This document shows positions 34,016 to 42,401 of a stretch of 64,000 nucleotides of DNA, one piece after another. The notes under the pieces were generated by a model. It saw nothing but the letters and a program-made list of their open reading frames with translations, ran no database searches and was not told the origin of the DNA. Source of the DNA: Spirosoma montaniterrae (GTDB lineage: Bacteria > Bacteroidota > Bacteroidia > Cytophagales > Spirosomataceae); NCBI RefSeq assembly GCF_001988955.1, contig NZ_CP014263.1:5684501-5748500 (forward strand), read 5' to 3'. The position numbers were made by a program, and so were the translations under genes. Each line of letters begins with the position of its first letter. Position 1 is the first letter of the stretch.

Positions 34016-34714
34016 ATGAACACGCTGCTCACTATTCTCCTCATCACCCATATTGCTACTGGCTTTACGGCCCTGCTGGTGGGACTGATTCCAATGTTTG
34101 CTACGAAAGGCAGCCAACTGCACAACCGAGCCGGGCTGGTCTTTGTCTATTGTATGATTGCCGTGACTCTCACGGCCTTGCTGTTGTGTGTGTTGCAGCC
34201 GTTTAAGATGATGCGGCTATTTCTGACAGGCATTGCTGTATTCAGTTTCTACCTGAGCATGACCGGCTGGCGGGCCACCAAACAAAAAAACGGGCAGGTG
34301 GCTGCTTTCGACCACTGGCTGACATACATAACGCTCGCTGTCAGCGCGGGTATGATTGGTTTTGGCGTGTATCTACTGGTATTGAATGGGCCTGTTTTTC
34401 TGCCGATTGTCTTTACATTCTTCGGTTTTCTTACCCTCCGATTCGCCGTTGAAGATTATCGTAAACAACGCAGACCCGCTCAGAAAATGCATCGGAGGGT
34501 CGCACCCTGGTATTTTCAGCATTTCACTCGAATGGGAGGGGCATATATTGCTTCGTTTACGGCGGCATTGGTCACCAACATTGGCCGCGTGTTGCCCGAT
34601 GATGCCCCCGATTGGGTAGGTACGGTGGCCTGGATTGCGCCGAGTATACTTGGCGGACTAATTATTGGCCGAACGGTGCGCTATTACCTGACGAAGTTCA
34701 AGCTGACCCGGTAA
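34016..34714 (+). CDS. DUF2306 family membrane protein
   Basis: 232 residues from the ATG at 34016 (MNTLLTILLITHIATGF); the longer frame from 33887 spans the terminator and is not credible. Six or so transmembrane helices. The GFTALLVGLIPMFATKGSQL segment, then HNRAGLVFVYCMIAV and later GQVAAFDHWLTY resemble DUF2306 proteins. Function unknown. It is convergent with an SGNH hydrolase gene, 4 bp apart. Confidence 0.75.
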   Translation: MNTLLTILLITHIATGFTALLVGLIPMFATKGSQLHNRAGLVFVYCMIAVTLTALLLCVLQPFKMMRLFLTGIAVFSFYLSMTGWRATKQKNGQVAAFDHWLTYITLAVSAGMIGFGVYLLVLNGPVFLPIVFTFFGFLTLRFAVEDYRKQRRPAQKMHRRVAPWYFQHFTRMGGAYIASFTAALVTNIGRVLPDDAPDWVGTVAWIAPSILGGLIIGRTVRYYLTKFKLTR

Positions 34715-34718
34715 TCGA

Positions 34719-35453
34719 CTACGAAACCAGTAGCCGACTGACTACTGGCAACGCCAGTTCGGCCCACTGTCGCATCTGTTTACCAGAGTAATGCAGACCA
34801 TCGCTGGTAAACTGCGAGTCTACGCCCGGCGTGGGCTCACTTGCTGCCCGGCGCGTGGTGGGCGTAATGTCCACGAAGGCTACAGCGGCCCGGCGGCATT
34901 CTTCCTGCGCGATGGCATTGAACTGGTCAATCTCCTGCGCGATTTTGGCCCGGTCGCGGTCGCTGGCAAAAGGTGAAACGCCCCAGTCGGGAATCGATAG
35001 CACGAACACACGACTGGCCCGCCCCCCCGCAAACTGAATAGCCGTTTGCAGCAACGCCCGAAACTCGGCACGGTAACGCGCCCGCGACTGGCCCCGGTAC
35101 TGATTGTTAACGCCAATCAGCAGCGATACTAATTCATAGGTTTTCTGATTACCGCTTTTCTCGATGGCTTCCTGCAATTCAGCCGTAGTCCAGCCAGTAT
35201 GGGCAATGATGTCGGGGTTGGAGATGGCCGTGCCACTGTCGCGCAACAGCCCGGCCAACTGAACCGGCCACCGCTCAACCTCTAACGCACCCTCGCCAAT
35301 GGTGTACGAATCGCCGAGCGCGAGGTAGTCAGAACCATCTGAACCAGGATTAGCCAAGATTTTCGGGATTAAACAAGATTCTAAACTAAAACCGCTAACA
35401 TTCAAAAGTGTCAGGAATAAAACAAGATTCAACAGTTTACAAGCGAAGCGCAT
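34719..35453 (-). CDS. SGNH/GDSL-type hydrolase with repeat-derived N-terminus
   Basis: 244 residues. The hydrolase core starts at YLALGDSYTIGEG (block I Ser), then the block II-like DIIAHTGWTTAEL, LLIGVNNQYRG (block III Asn) and DGLHYSGKQM (block V Asp/His). All four SGNH residues are present, so esterase activity is likely. The N-terminus looks like a signal peptide (residues 1-25), but residues 25-37 ([13 protein letters not shown]) are encoded by one arm of the inverted repeat at 35339, and the ATG at 35453 lies in the repeat's loop. It is downstream of prfB on the same strand. Confidence 0.85.
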   Translation of the reverse strand: MRFACKLLNLVLFLTLLNVSGFSLESCLIPKILANPGSDGSDYLALGDSYTIGEGALEVERWPVQLAGLLRDSGTAISNPDIIAHTGWTTAELQEAIEKSGNQKTYELVSLLIGVNNQYRGQSRARYRAEFRALLQTAIQFAGGRASRVFVLSIPDWGVSPFASDRDRAKIAQEIDQFNAIAQEECRRAAVAFVDITPTTRRAASEPTPGVDSQFTSDGLHYSGKQMRQWAELALPVVSRLLVS

Positions 35454-35496
35454 AAATCTTGTTTAATCCCGAAAATCCTGGCTAATCCTGGTTCAG
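35339..35496. repeat. Long inverted repeat spanning the prfB end and hydrolase start
   Basis: Arms of 42 bp at 35339-35380 and 35455-35496 with one mismatch; word AACCAGGATTAGCC followed by TTTTCGGGATTAAACAAGATT. The right arm supplies the last codons (NQD) and the TAG stop of prfB. The left arm codes for residues 25-37 of the SGNH hydrolase. The 74-base loop contains the hydrolase start codon and signal peptide. Confidence 0.93.
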
Positions 35497-36559
35497 AAGA
35501 AACGCCTTAATAAACGGGTCTAAATCGCCATCGAGTACGGCATCGGTGTTGGAAGTTTGGTGGCCGGTGCGGTGGTCTTTCACGCGCCGGTCGTCGAGCA
35601 CATAGCTGCGAATCTGCGAACCCCACTCAATTTTCTGCTTCCCGGCTTCTACTTCGGCACGGGCTGCGTTGCGTTTCTGCACTTCGATTTCGTAGAGTTT
35701 CGATTTCAACAGCCGCATCGCCACCTCTTTATTCTGCAATTGCGAACGTTCCTGCTGGCACTCGATTATCAGCCCCGAAGGCCGGTGCCGCAACCGAACT
35801 GCCGTTTCCACCTTATTGACGTTCTGCCCACCGGCCCCGCCCGACCGGAACGTATCCCAGTCAATATCAGCCAGATTAACCTCAATGTTAATGGTATCAT
35901 CAACGAGCGGGTAGGCAAACACCGACGCAAAGGACGTGTGCCGCCGGGCGTTGGAATCGAACGGCGATACGCGCACAAGCCGGTGAACGCCATTTTCCGA
36001 TTTCAGAAACCCATATGCCAGCGGCCCATCGACCTCAATTGTGGCTGATTTGATGCCTGCCGTGTCGCCTTCCTGATAATCGACCTGTTTGAGGCTATAA
36101 CCGTGTTTTTCGGCCCAGCGCATGTACATCCGGTAGAGCATGTCGGCCCAGTCCTGGCTTTCGGTGCCGCCCGCTCCGGCGTTGATTTCGAGTACTGCGC
36201 TCAACTGGTCTTCTTCGTTGCCGAGCATTTTTTTGAGTTCAAGATCGTCGAGCGTTTCGGCTACCTTGCGGCCTTCGGCGTCTACTTCTTCTTCGGTTAC
36301 TTCCCCGGCTTCGTAAAACTCAAACAGCGTTTCGAGGTCACCAAACTGACTGTTCAGTTTATCGTATCCCGTTGTCCAGCCTTTTAGCACACGAACCTGT
36401 TTCATCACGCCCTCGGCGCGGGCGGCATCGGTCCAGAATTCGGGCTGGAACGTCTGCTGTTCGAGTTCAGCTAATTGCTCTTTTTTAGTATCGTAGTCAA
36501 AGATACCTCCCCAGAGCCTCTATTCTGGCCCTCAAGTCGGTCAACTGGTCAGTTGTCAT
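35482..36559 (-). CDS. prfB: Peptide chain release factor 2, with programmed +1 frameshift
   Basis: Releases peptides at UGA and UAA stops; 358 residues after a programmed +1 frameshift. Translation starts at the ATG 36557-36559, reads 20 codons to CTT, then meets an in-frame TGA at 36497-36499. Slipping forward one base reads GAC and continues open to 35482. The site GGGGAGGTATCTTTGAC has the classical Shine-Dalgarno-like AGG block, then CTTTGA. RF2's specificity tripeptide SPF ([14 protein letters not shown]) and the GGQ motif ([16 protein letters not shown]) are present. A short reading from an internal ATG at 36408 would miss domain 1. Confidence 0.95.
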
Positions 36560-36584
36560 GAACTTGTCTTGTGTTAGTTAGAAA

Positions 36585-36685
36585 GTTGTGATACAGAGAT
36601 GCACGAAGGAAGCACAGAGATACGCAGAGAAATTTAAAAACTTTGTGTATCTCCGTGTCTTCTCCGTGTATCTCTGTGTCACAAC
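36585..36685. repeat. Long inverted repeat upstream of lpdA and prfB
   Basis: Arms of about 45 bp at 36585-36629 and 36641-36685, imperfect (roughly 80 percent by eye). Words are GTTGTGATACAGAGATGCAC and CACAGAGATACGCAGAG, shared with the repeat at 53658. Lies between the divergent prfB and lpdA genes rather than between convergent ones. Confidence 0.85.
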
Positions 36686-36752
36686 CACAAAGATAGAACA
36701 AAAGCAGCGGGGGGCGTTGTTTCGGGGAAGCCCGCAAACCAACTTTTCGCTA

Positions 36753-36760
36753 TACCTTTG
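36753..36760 (+). promoter_or_regulatory. Probable -7 element of lpdA
   Basis: TACCTTTG at 36753-36760, about 90 bp before the lpdA ATG. Fits TAnnTTTG exactly; no well-placed TTG partner. Confidence 0.4.
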
Positions 36761-36849
36761 CGTTCTCAAAATAGCATACGTGACCGCTGCGAACAGGTTT
36801 ACGCAGCACACACTTTTCAGTATACATTCTTCATTTTTCACTTATAAAA

Positions 36850-38250
36850 ATGGCTTCACAGTACGATGTTATCGTGGTAGGTAGCGGACCGGGCGGATAC
36901 GTTGCCGCCATTCGGGCTTCGCAGTTGGGTATGAAAACCGCCGTGATCGAGCGCGAAAGTCTCGGCGGCATTTGCCTCAACTGGGGCTGTATTCCAACCA
37001 AAGCCCTGTTGAAATCAGCGCAGGTTTTTGAATATATCAAACACGCCGGCGACTACGGCATCACGGTACAGGGCGAATCGCAGGCCGATTTTGGGGCCGT
37101 TATCAAACGGAGTCGGGGTGTAGCCGATAGCATGAGCAAGGGTGTACAGTTCCTGATGAAGAAAAATAAAATCGACGTTCTCAACGGCGTCGGTAAAGTG
37201 AAAACCGGCAAAAAAGTTGAAGTAACCGGTCCCGACGGTAAAGCCACCGACTACGAAGCCAAGCACATTATCATTGCCACCGGAGGCCGCGCCCGCCAAC
37301 TGCCTGCCGTACCCATCGACGGCGAAAAAGTGATTGAGTACCGTAAGGCCATGACGCTCGAAAAAAGACCCGATTCGATGGTTATTATCGGTTCGGGAGC
37401 CATTGGCGTCGAGTTTGCTTACGTGTATGCCAGCATGGGTACGAAGGTGACAATCATTGAATTCCTGCCCAACATTGTGCCGGTTGAAGACGAAGACATC
37501 TCGAAAGAACTGGCGAAGCAGTACAAGAAAATGGGCGTTCAGCTTTTCACCAATTCGGAAGTCACAAAAGTAGATACGAGCGGCAAAGGCTGCGTTGTAA
37601 CGGCCAAAACCCCCGATGGTGAGAAGACGTTTGAAGCCGATGTCGTGTTGTCGGCAGCGGGCGTGGTTGCCAACATCGAAAATATTGGCCTGGAAGATGT
37701 CGGCATTAATACCGACCGGGGCAAAATCGTAACCGACGATTACTACCGCACAAACGTAGAAGGTTACTACGCTATCGGCGACTGCACCAAAGGGCAGGCA
37801 CTGGCGCACGTAGCGTCGGCAGAAGCCATTATCTGTGTCGAAAAAATTGCCGGATTGCCGCACGTTGAGCCGTTGAACTACAACAATATTCCGGGTTGCA
37901 CGTACTGTACACCCGAAATTGCGTCGGTAGGTTATACCGAAAAAGCGGCCCGCGAAGCCGGTTACGATCTGAAAGTAGGGAAGTTTCCGTTCACCGCGTC
38001 AGGTAAGGCCAAAGCTGCTGGCGCACCCGAAGGGTTTGTAAAGGTAATTTTCGACGCCAAATACGGTGAGTTCTTAGGTGCTCACTTCATCGGCGCGAAC
38101 GTGACGGAGATGATTGCCGAGGTGGTAGCTGCCCGTCGGTTAGAAACCACGGGAGAGGAAATTTTGAAAGCCGTTCATCCGCACCCCACCATGTCGGAAG
38201 CCATTAAAGACGCTACCGAAGCAGCATACGGCGAGGCTATTCACCTGTAA
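36850..38250 (+). CDS. lpdA: Dihydrolipoyl dehydrogenase
   Basis: E3 of 2-oxoacid dehydrogenase complexes: reoxidises dihydrolipoyl groups with NAD+ through FAD and a redox disulphide; 466 residues, cytoplasmic. FAD motif VVGSGPGGYVAAIRASQLG, redox site GGICLNWGCIPTKALL (Cys pair spaced by four), NAD motif IIGSGAIGVEFAYVYASMG, second FAD contact YAIGDCT, and the dimer-interface catalytic pair HPHPTMSEAIKDA. Full length and unremarkable. No E1 or E2 genes in the window. Confidence 0.96.
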   Translation: MASQYDVIVVGSGPGGYVAAIRASQLGMKTAVIERESLGGICLNWGCIPTKALLKSAQVFEYIKHAGDYGITVQGESQADFGAVIKRSRGVADSMSKGVQFLMKKNKIDVLNGVGKVKTGKKVEVTGPDGKATDYEAKHIIIATGGRARQLPAVPIDGEKVIEYRKAMTLEKRPDSMVIIGSGAIGVEFAYVYASMGTKVTIIEFLPNIVPVEDEDISKELAKQYKKMGVQLFTNSEVTKVDTSGKGCVVTAKTPDGEKTFEADVVLSAAGVVANIENIGLEDVGINTDRGKIVTDDYYRTNVEGYYAIGDCTKGQALAHVASAEAIICVEKIAGLPHVEPLNYNNIPGCTYCTPEIASVGYTEKAAREAGYDLKVGKFPFTASGKAKAAGAPEGFVKVIFDAKYGEFLGAHFIGANVTEMIAEVVAARRLETTGEEILKAVHPHPTMSEAIKDATEAAYGEAIHL

Positions 38251-38260
38251 GGTTTAGTCT

Positions 38261-38349
38261 AAACGCAGAGTGGCGGAGGTTGCACAGAGTACACAGAGCT
38301 TAAATCAAACACGCTGTGTACTCTGCGCAACCTCCGCCACTCTGCGTTT
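38261..38349. repeat. Long inverted repeat between lpdA and rluB
   Basis: Arms of 36 bp at 38261-38296 and 38314-38349 with one A/G difference. Words AAACGCAGAGTGGCGGAGG and CAGAGTACACAG; the CGCAGAG word is shared with the repeat at 9626. Sits between convergent genes and fills nearly the whole gap. Confidence 0.92.
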
Positions 38350-38355
38350 GAACTC

Positions 38356-40098
38356 TTAACTCAGGTACTTCAGTTTCACTACTTCTTTCGGGTCTAAGAA
38401 CCGCCATTTGCCGCGCGGCAGCTCTTTCTTCGTCAGTCCGGCAAACATAGTGCGGTCGAGCCGGGTAACTTCATATCCGAAATGCTCGAATATCCGGCGC
38501 ACAATGCGGTTGCGACCCGAATGAATTTCAATGCCAATTACGTGTGCGTCGGGTGTTACAATGCTAAGCGCGTCGGGCTTGATGGGGCCATCTTCGAGTT
38601 CGATGCCCTTGCGGATGGCTTCAAAATGCTCTTCCGTCAGTGACTTATCGATTTCTATCTGATAAATCTTCTTCACCTCATTTGATGGGTGCGTCAGTTT
38701 GTCGGCCAGTTCACCATCATTGGTAAGCAGCAGCAGACCCGTGGTGTTGCGGTCTAAGCGGCCTACGGGGTAAATGCGATAACTCCCTACGTCAGCAACC
38801 AACTCCATCACCGTTCGGCGATCTTCGGGGTCGTCGGTAGTAGTGATGTAATCTTTCGGCTTATTGAGCAGTACATACACAAACCGTTGCTGGCTTAGCA
38901 GTTTCGTGCCATATTTCACCGTGTCGCCATCTTTTACCTTGAAGCCCAACTCGGTTATAACTTTGCCATTGACGGTAATGTCGCCCCGGAGAATAAGCTC
39001 TTCGGCTTCCCGACGCGAACAAACGCCTGAATTAGCAATATATCGGTTCAGGCGAATCAGACCGTCCTGCGCGGCTGTCCGAACTGGCTGATCGGTGGGC
39101 TGTGCCGCTTTGGCGTCGCGTTTGTCGCGGTATTTGTCGCTGGTTTTTTTACCACGGCGGTCGTCCTGACCATATTGCTCATGACGACGTTGTGCCAGTT
39201 CGTAGTTGGGCACTTTATCGTAATCGCCCACGCGCCGGTCGCCCGATGCCCTGCGTTGAGCCGGTGTAAAGCGCGACGATTCGTCATCGTTCCGATTGGT
39301 AGTTGTGCGGTCATCGTTCCGGCGGGGCTCGCTCCGACGTTCATTCTGGCTTTCAAAGCGGTTGCGCTCGTCGGCTTCCCGATTAAAACCACCTACCCGT
39401 TTGAAACGGGGATTTTCGTCCCGCCCGCCCCGGTCGAAACGAGGTTTATCGTCGCGGTTGAAACGTGGTTTATCAGTACGGTCATTGTCTCGGCTGAACC
39501 GGGGTCGCTCTGTACGCTCTGAATCCCGGTTGAAGCGCGGTTTCTCATCGCGATTGTTATCGGCCTGACGTGGGCGGTCATCGCGGTTAAAACGGGGCCG
39601 ATTATCGCTCCGTTCAAAACGCGGTTTGTCATCGCGTGAGGGCCGCTCGTCCCGACTGAAACGCGGTTTGTCATCCCGATTGAAACGCGGCTTATCGTCG
39701 CGGCTGCTCCGGTCAGGCCGGGGTTGTTCGCTGCGTTCGTCGCGCCGGAAACGCGGTTTATTCGTATCGTTATCGCGGTTGAATCGATTCGGGGCATTGG
39801 TTTGCCGGTCGTTGTCGCGGCCAAAACGTGGTTTGTCGTCCCGATTGAAACGCGGTTTATCGTCGCGTCGGTCGTTGCTTCGCTCAAACCGTGGCCGTTC
39901 GTCCGGGCGGTTGGTATCACGGCTAAACCGGGGTTTGTCGTCGTTGTTCCGGCGCGGGCGGTCATTGCGGTCACTATCGCGCGCTAAGCGGGGGCGGCTG
40001 TTGCCGGTACGGTCGTCATCCCGACGGCCAGAAGAACGTTCATTTCGCCGGGGCGCATCGTCCCGTTGGCGGTCGTTCTTATCAAAATCCTGATTCAT
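38356..40098 (-). CDS. rluB: 23S rRNA pseudouridine synthase RluB-type with long disordered N-terminus
   Basis: 580 residues from the ATG at 40096-40098 (MNQDFDKNDRQRDDAPRR). The C-terminal 240 residues are a standard enzyme: S4 RNA-binding domain (LNRYIANSGVCSRREAEELI), then the RsuA/RluB core with catalytic Asp in VGRLDRNTTGLLLLTNDG and IHSGRNRIVRRIFEHFG. Residues 1 to about 330 are a low-complexity tail made of repeats of (R/N)DDKPRFxRD, very rich in Arg, Asp, Asn and Pro. The tail is surely disordered and could bind RNA or ribosome assembly partners. Specific target (RluB versus RluE/RsuA) is inferred. Confidence 0.88.
   Translation of the reverse strand: MNQDFDKNDRQRDDAPRRNERSSGRRDDDRTGNSRPRLARDSDRNDRPRRNNDDKPRFSRDTNRPDERPRFERSNDRRDDKPRFNRDDKPRFGRDNDRQTNAPNRFNRDNDTNKPRFRRDERSEQPRPDRSSRDDKPRFNRDDKPRFSRDERPSRDDKPRFERSDNRPRFNRDDRPRQADNNRDEKPRFNRDSERTERPRFSRDNDRTDKPRFNRDDKPRFDRGGRDENPRFKRVGGFNREADERNRFESQNERRSEPRRNDDRTTTNRNDDESSRFTPAQRRASGDRRVGDYDKVPNYELAQRRHEQYGQDDRRGKKTSDKYRDKRDAKAAQPTDQPVRTAAQDGLIRLNRYIANSGVCSRREAEELILRGDITVNGKVITELGFKVKDGDTVKYGTKLLSQQRFVYVLLNKPKDYITTTDDPEDRRTVMELVADVGSYRIYPVGRLDRNTTGLLLLTNDGELADKLTHPSNEVKKIYQIEIDKSLTEEHFEAIRKGIELEDGPIKPDALSIVTPDAHVIGIEIHSGRNRIVRRIFEHFGYEVTRLDRTMFAGLTKKELPRGKWRFLDPKEVVKLKYLS
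39390..39960. repeat. Degenerate tandem repeats coding the RluB disordered tail
   Basis: Many copies of a 24-30 bp unit around the word CGGTTTATCGTCGCGGTTGA on the + strand, coding (-) for Asp-Asp-Lys-Pro-Arg-Phe-Asn-Arg. The period is a multiple of three and the variants are mostly synonymous or conservative, so selection acts on the peptide. Copy number could change by recombination. Confidence 0.85.
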
Positions 40099-40184
40099 GG
40101 AATAATACAGTAAATAGTACTGTGAAGGAAAGCGAACATGCTGATTATCAGTCTCACGACTGTTATGCAAGTCAAAAAGGGATG

Positions 40185-40192
40185 CAAAGATA
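40185..40192 (-). promoter_or_regulatory. -7 element of rluB
   Basis: Reading the minus strand, TATCTTTG at 40192-40185, an exact TAnnTTTG, about 87 bp before the rluB start. No clear TTG box. Confidence 0.4.
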
Positions 40193-40280
40193 CTGCTTTT
40201 TACAGGAACCACACGGTAGTGGTTGTGCGCAGAACGTAATTTTTACAGAAAACAATCCAGGACCGCTGATGGTCGTTAGC

Positions 40281-40360
40281 GATATAGTGCCGAAGACAGT
40301 GCTTCGGCTGTAAAATAGTTTTCCTACCTACAGCCGAAGTACTGTCTTCGGTGCTATATC
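40281..40360. repeat. 32-bp inverted repeat ending just before the acetoacetyl-CoA synthetase start
   Basis: Arms 40281-40312 and 40329-40360, word GATATAG..CCGAAGACAGT.CTTCGGCTGTA. The three arm differences would each form a G-U pair in plus-strand RNA. The right arm ends five bases before the ATG at 40366, so the stem would cover the ribosome-binding region of the downstream mRNA. The rest of the 40099-40365 gap holds only the rluB promoter. Confidence 0.92.
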
Positions 40361-40365
40361 CTACT

Positions 40366-42360
40366 ATGCCCCACCCGACACGTACACCCATTTACACCCC
40401 CGACCGCCGAACCAGCGACCAGTCGCTCCTGAAAAAATACATGGACTGGCTGTTTATCAAAAAGGGCCTGTATTTCCGAGATTATGACGACCTCTGGGAT
40501 TGGTCGGTTACTGACCTCGAAGATTTTTGGGAGAGTATCTGGCAGTTCTTCGACGTACAGAGCCATACGCCCTACAACCAGGTAATTTACCGACCTACCA
40601 ATGCCGATATGATTGGTACTGAATGGTTTGTAGGGGCAACTGTCAACTACGCCGAACATATTTTCCGGCACAAAACGTCACAGCGGCCTGCTATCGTTTT
40701 CGCATCTGAGCGGTCGGTGGAGCGGGGGCAGCGGCTCTCGGCTCTGTCGTGGGACGAACTCGAACGGCAGGTAGTAGCCGTGTCGACCTGGCTCCGGCAG
40801 CAGGGCGTGGGCGTGGGCGACCGTGTGGTGGCCGTGTTGCCCAACATTCCTGAAGCCGTTGTGGCTTTTCTGGCAACCAACGCCATAGGAGCGGTGTGGT
40901 CGAGTTGTTCGCCCGATTTTGGCACGGCCAGTGTGGTTGATCGGTTTCAGCAGATTGAACCCAAGGTGTTGATTGCTGCCGATGGCTATACCTACAACGG
41001 CAAACCAATTGATAAAACCGACGCGATGCGCGAACTGCGCCTTAGCTTACCTTCGCTGCAACGGGTTGTGTGGGTGCCATTTCTGGATGTAGAGAACCGG
41101 CTCGAACGCAGCGTACTGTGGCACGATGTGCTGGAAACAGCTGCGCCCGACGAGCTTGATTTTGAACCAGTGCCCTTCAATCACCCCATTTGGGTGCTAT
41201 ACTCATCGGGTACAACGGGCAAACCGAAAGCAATTACGCATAGTGTGGGCGGCTGTTTGCTCGAACACCTTAAAGTGCTGACCCTGCATCAGGACGTGCG
41301 CGTGGGCGAACGCTATTTCTGGTACTCGACCACCGGCTGGATGATGTGGAATTTCGCGGTAGGTTCTATGCTCGTTGGAGCCACGCTCGTGCTGTATGAG
41401 GGCGCGGCTGGTTATCCTGATCTAAACATACTCTGGAATCTGGCCGAGGCTGGGCGGGTCAATCACTTTGGCGGTGGTGCGGCCTACTATTTAGCCTGTT
41501 TGCGGGCGGGCATTTCACCGCGCAACACGTTATCACTCAGTCAGCTACGCAGCATAGGCTCAACCGGATCACCCCTGCCGTCCGAAGGATTTCAATGGAT
41601 TTATGAGTCGGTGAAGCCGAACGTCTGGCTGATTTCATTTAGTGGTGGCACCGATGTTTGCAGTGGTTTTGTGGGTGGAAATCCGATGTTGCCCGTTTAT
41701 GAAGGCGAAATCCAGTGCCGGTTGCTGGGTTGTAAAGTCGATGCCTTCGACGCCAACGCTCAGCCTGTGCGCAACGAACTGGGCGAAATGGTGATTCTGG
41801 AACCCATGCCTTCCATGCCGATCTTTTTCTGGAATGATCCCGGCAATGAACGCTACCGCTCCAGCTACTTTGCCGAGTACCCCGGCATCTGGCGGCACGG
41901 CGATTTTATCCGCATCACAGAGCGCAACGGCGTAATTATCTATGGTCGCTCCGATGCTACGCTGAATCGTGATGGCGTCCGTATTGGCACCGCTGAAATT
42001 TACAGCGCGGTCGAAAGCCTGCCCGATGTTGCTGATAGTCTGGTGATTGGCCTGGAGCAACCGGGCGGGAAGTATTTTATGCCGCTGTTTGTGGTGCTGC
42101 GCGACGGAACCACCCTGACCGACGACTTGGTGAAACAAATCAAACAAACCCTTCGGAATCAGTTCAGCCCGCGCCATGTGCCCGACGCCGTCTACCAGAT
42201 CAGTGAAGTGCCGTATACAATCAGCGGTAAAAAACTGGAAACACCGGTCAAGAAAATTTTGTCGGGCATGGATGCGTCGTTGGCAACCAGCCGCGACACG
42301 CTGCGTAACCCGGCATCACTCGATCAGTTCACGGAATTTGTGCTGGAGCGAAAAAGTTGA
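40366..42360 (+). CDS. Acetoacetyl-CoA synthetase
   Basis: 664 residues; ATP-dependent activation of acetoacetate to acetoacetyl-CoA (ANL superfamily). P-loop-like IWVLYSSGTTGKPKAITHS, then the AMP-site STTGWMMWNFAVG, IYGRSDATLNRDGVRIGTAEIY and the C-terminal acylation Lys in YTISGKKLETPVKKIL. The N-terminal WDWSVTDLEDFWESIWQFFD segment and length are characteristic of acetoacetyl- rather than acetyl-CoA synthetases. Probably used in ketone body or polyhydroxyalkanoate/leucine catabolism. Start chosen at MPHPTRTP; an in-frame ATG at 40351 lies inside the inverted repeat. Confidence 0.93.
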   Translation: MPHPTRTPIYTPDRRTSDQSLLKKYMDWLFIKKGLYFRDYDDLWDWSVTDLEDFWESIWQFFDVQSHTPYNQVIYRPTNADMIGTEWFVGATVNYAEHIFRHKTSQRPAIVFASERSVERGQRLSALSWDELERQVVAVSTWLRQQGVGVGDRVVAVLPNIPEAVVAFLATNAIGAVWSSCSPDFGTASVVDRFQQIEPKVLIAADGYTYNGKPIDKTDAMRELRLSLPSLQRVVWVPFLDVENRLERSVLWHDVLETAAPDELDFEPVPFNHPIWVLYSSGTTGKPKAITHSVGGCLLEHLKVLTLHQDVRVGERYFWYSTTGWMMWNFAVGSMLVGATLVLYEGAAGYPDLNILWNLAEAGRVNHFGGGAAYYLACLRAGISPRNTLSLSQLRSIGSTGSPLPSEGFQWIYESVKPNVWLISFSGGTDVCSGFVGGNPMLPVYEGEIQCRLLGCKVDAFDANAQPVRNELGEMVILEPMPSMPIFFWNDPGNERYRSSYFAEYPGIWRHGDFIRITERNGVIIYGRSDATLNRDGVRIGTAEIYSAVESLPDVADSLVIGLEQPGGKYFMPLFVVLRDGTTLTDDLVKQIKQTLRNQFSPRHVPDAVYQISEVPYTISGKKLETPVKKILSGMDASLATSRDTLRNPASLDQFTEFVLERKS

Positions 42361-42401
42361 TAAGCCAATTTAAGTCCGGTACACGGCTATAGAAAAGCGT
42401 T

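Noticed and set aside
33887..34714. Longer version of the DUF2306 membrane protein
   Set aside because: The added residues would translate across an intrinsic terminator; the ATG at 34016 starts a proper membrane helix.
35482..36408. prfB read as a 308-residue protein from the internal ATG
   Set aside because: The missing domain 1 is found upstream in two frames joined at a classical CTTTGAC frameshift site, so the gene starts at 36559.
37015..37863. 282-codon minus-strand frame opposite lpdA
   Set aside because: Antisense shadow; lpdA is intact and typical.
39390..39960. Possible CRISPR array
   Set aside because: The repeats have a codon-phased period with no unique spacers and encode the RluB tail; they are protein-coding tandem repeats.
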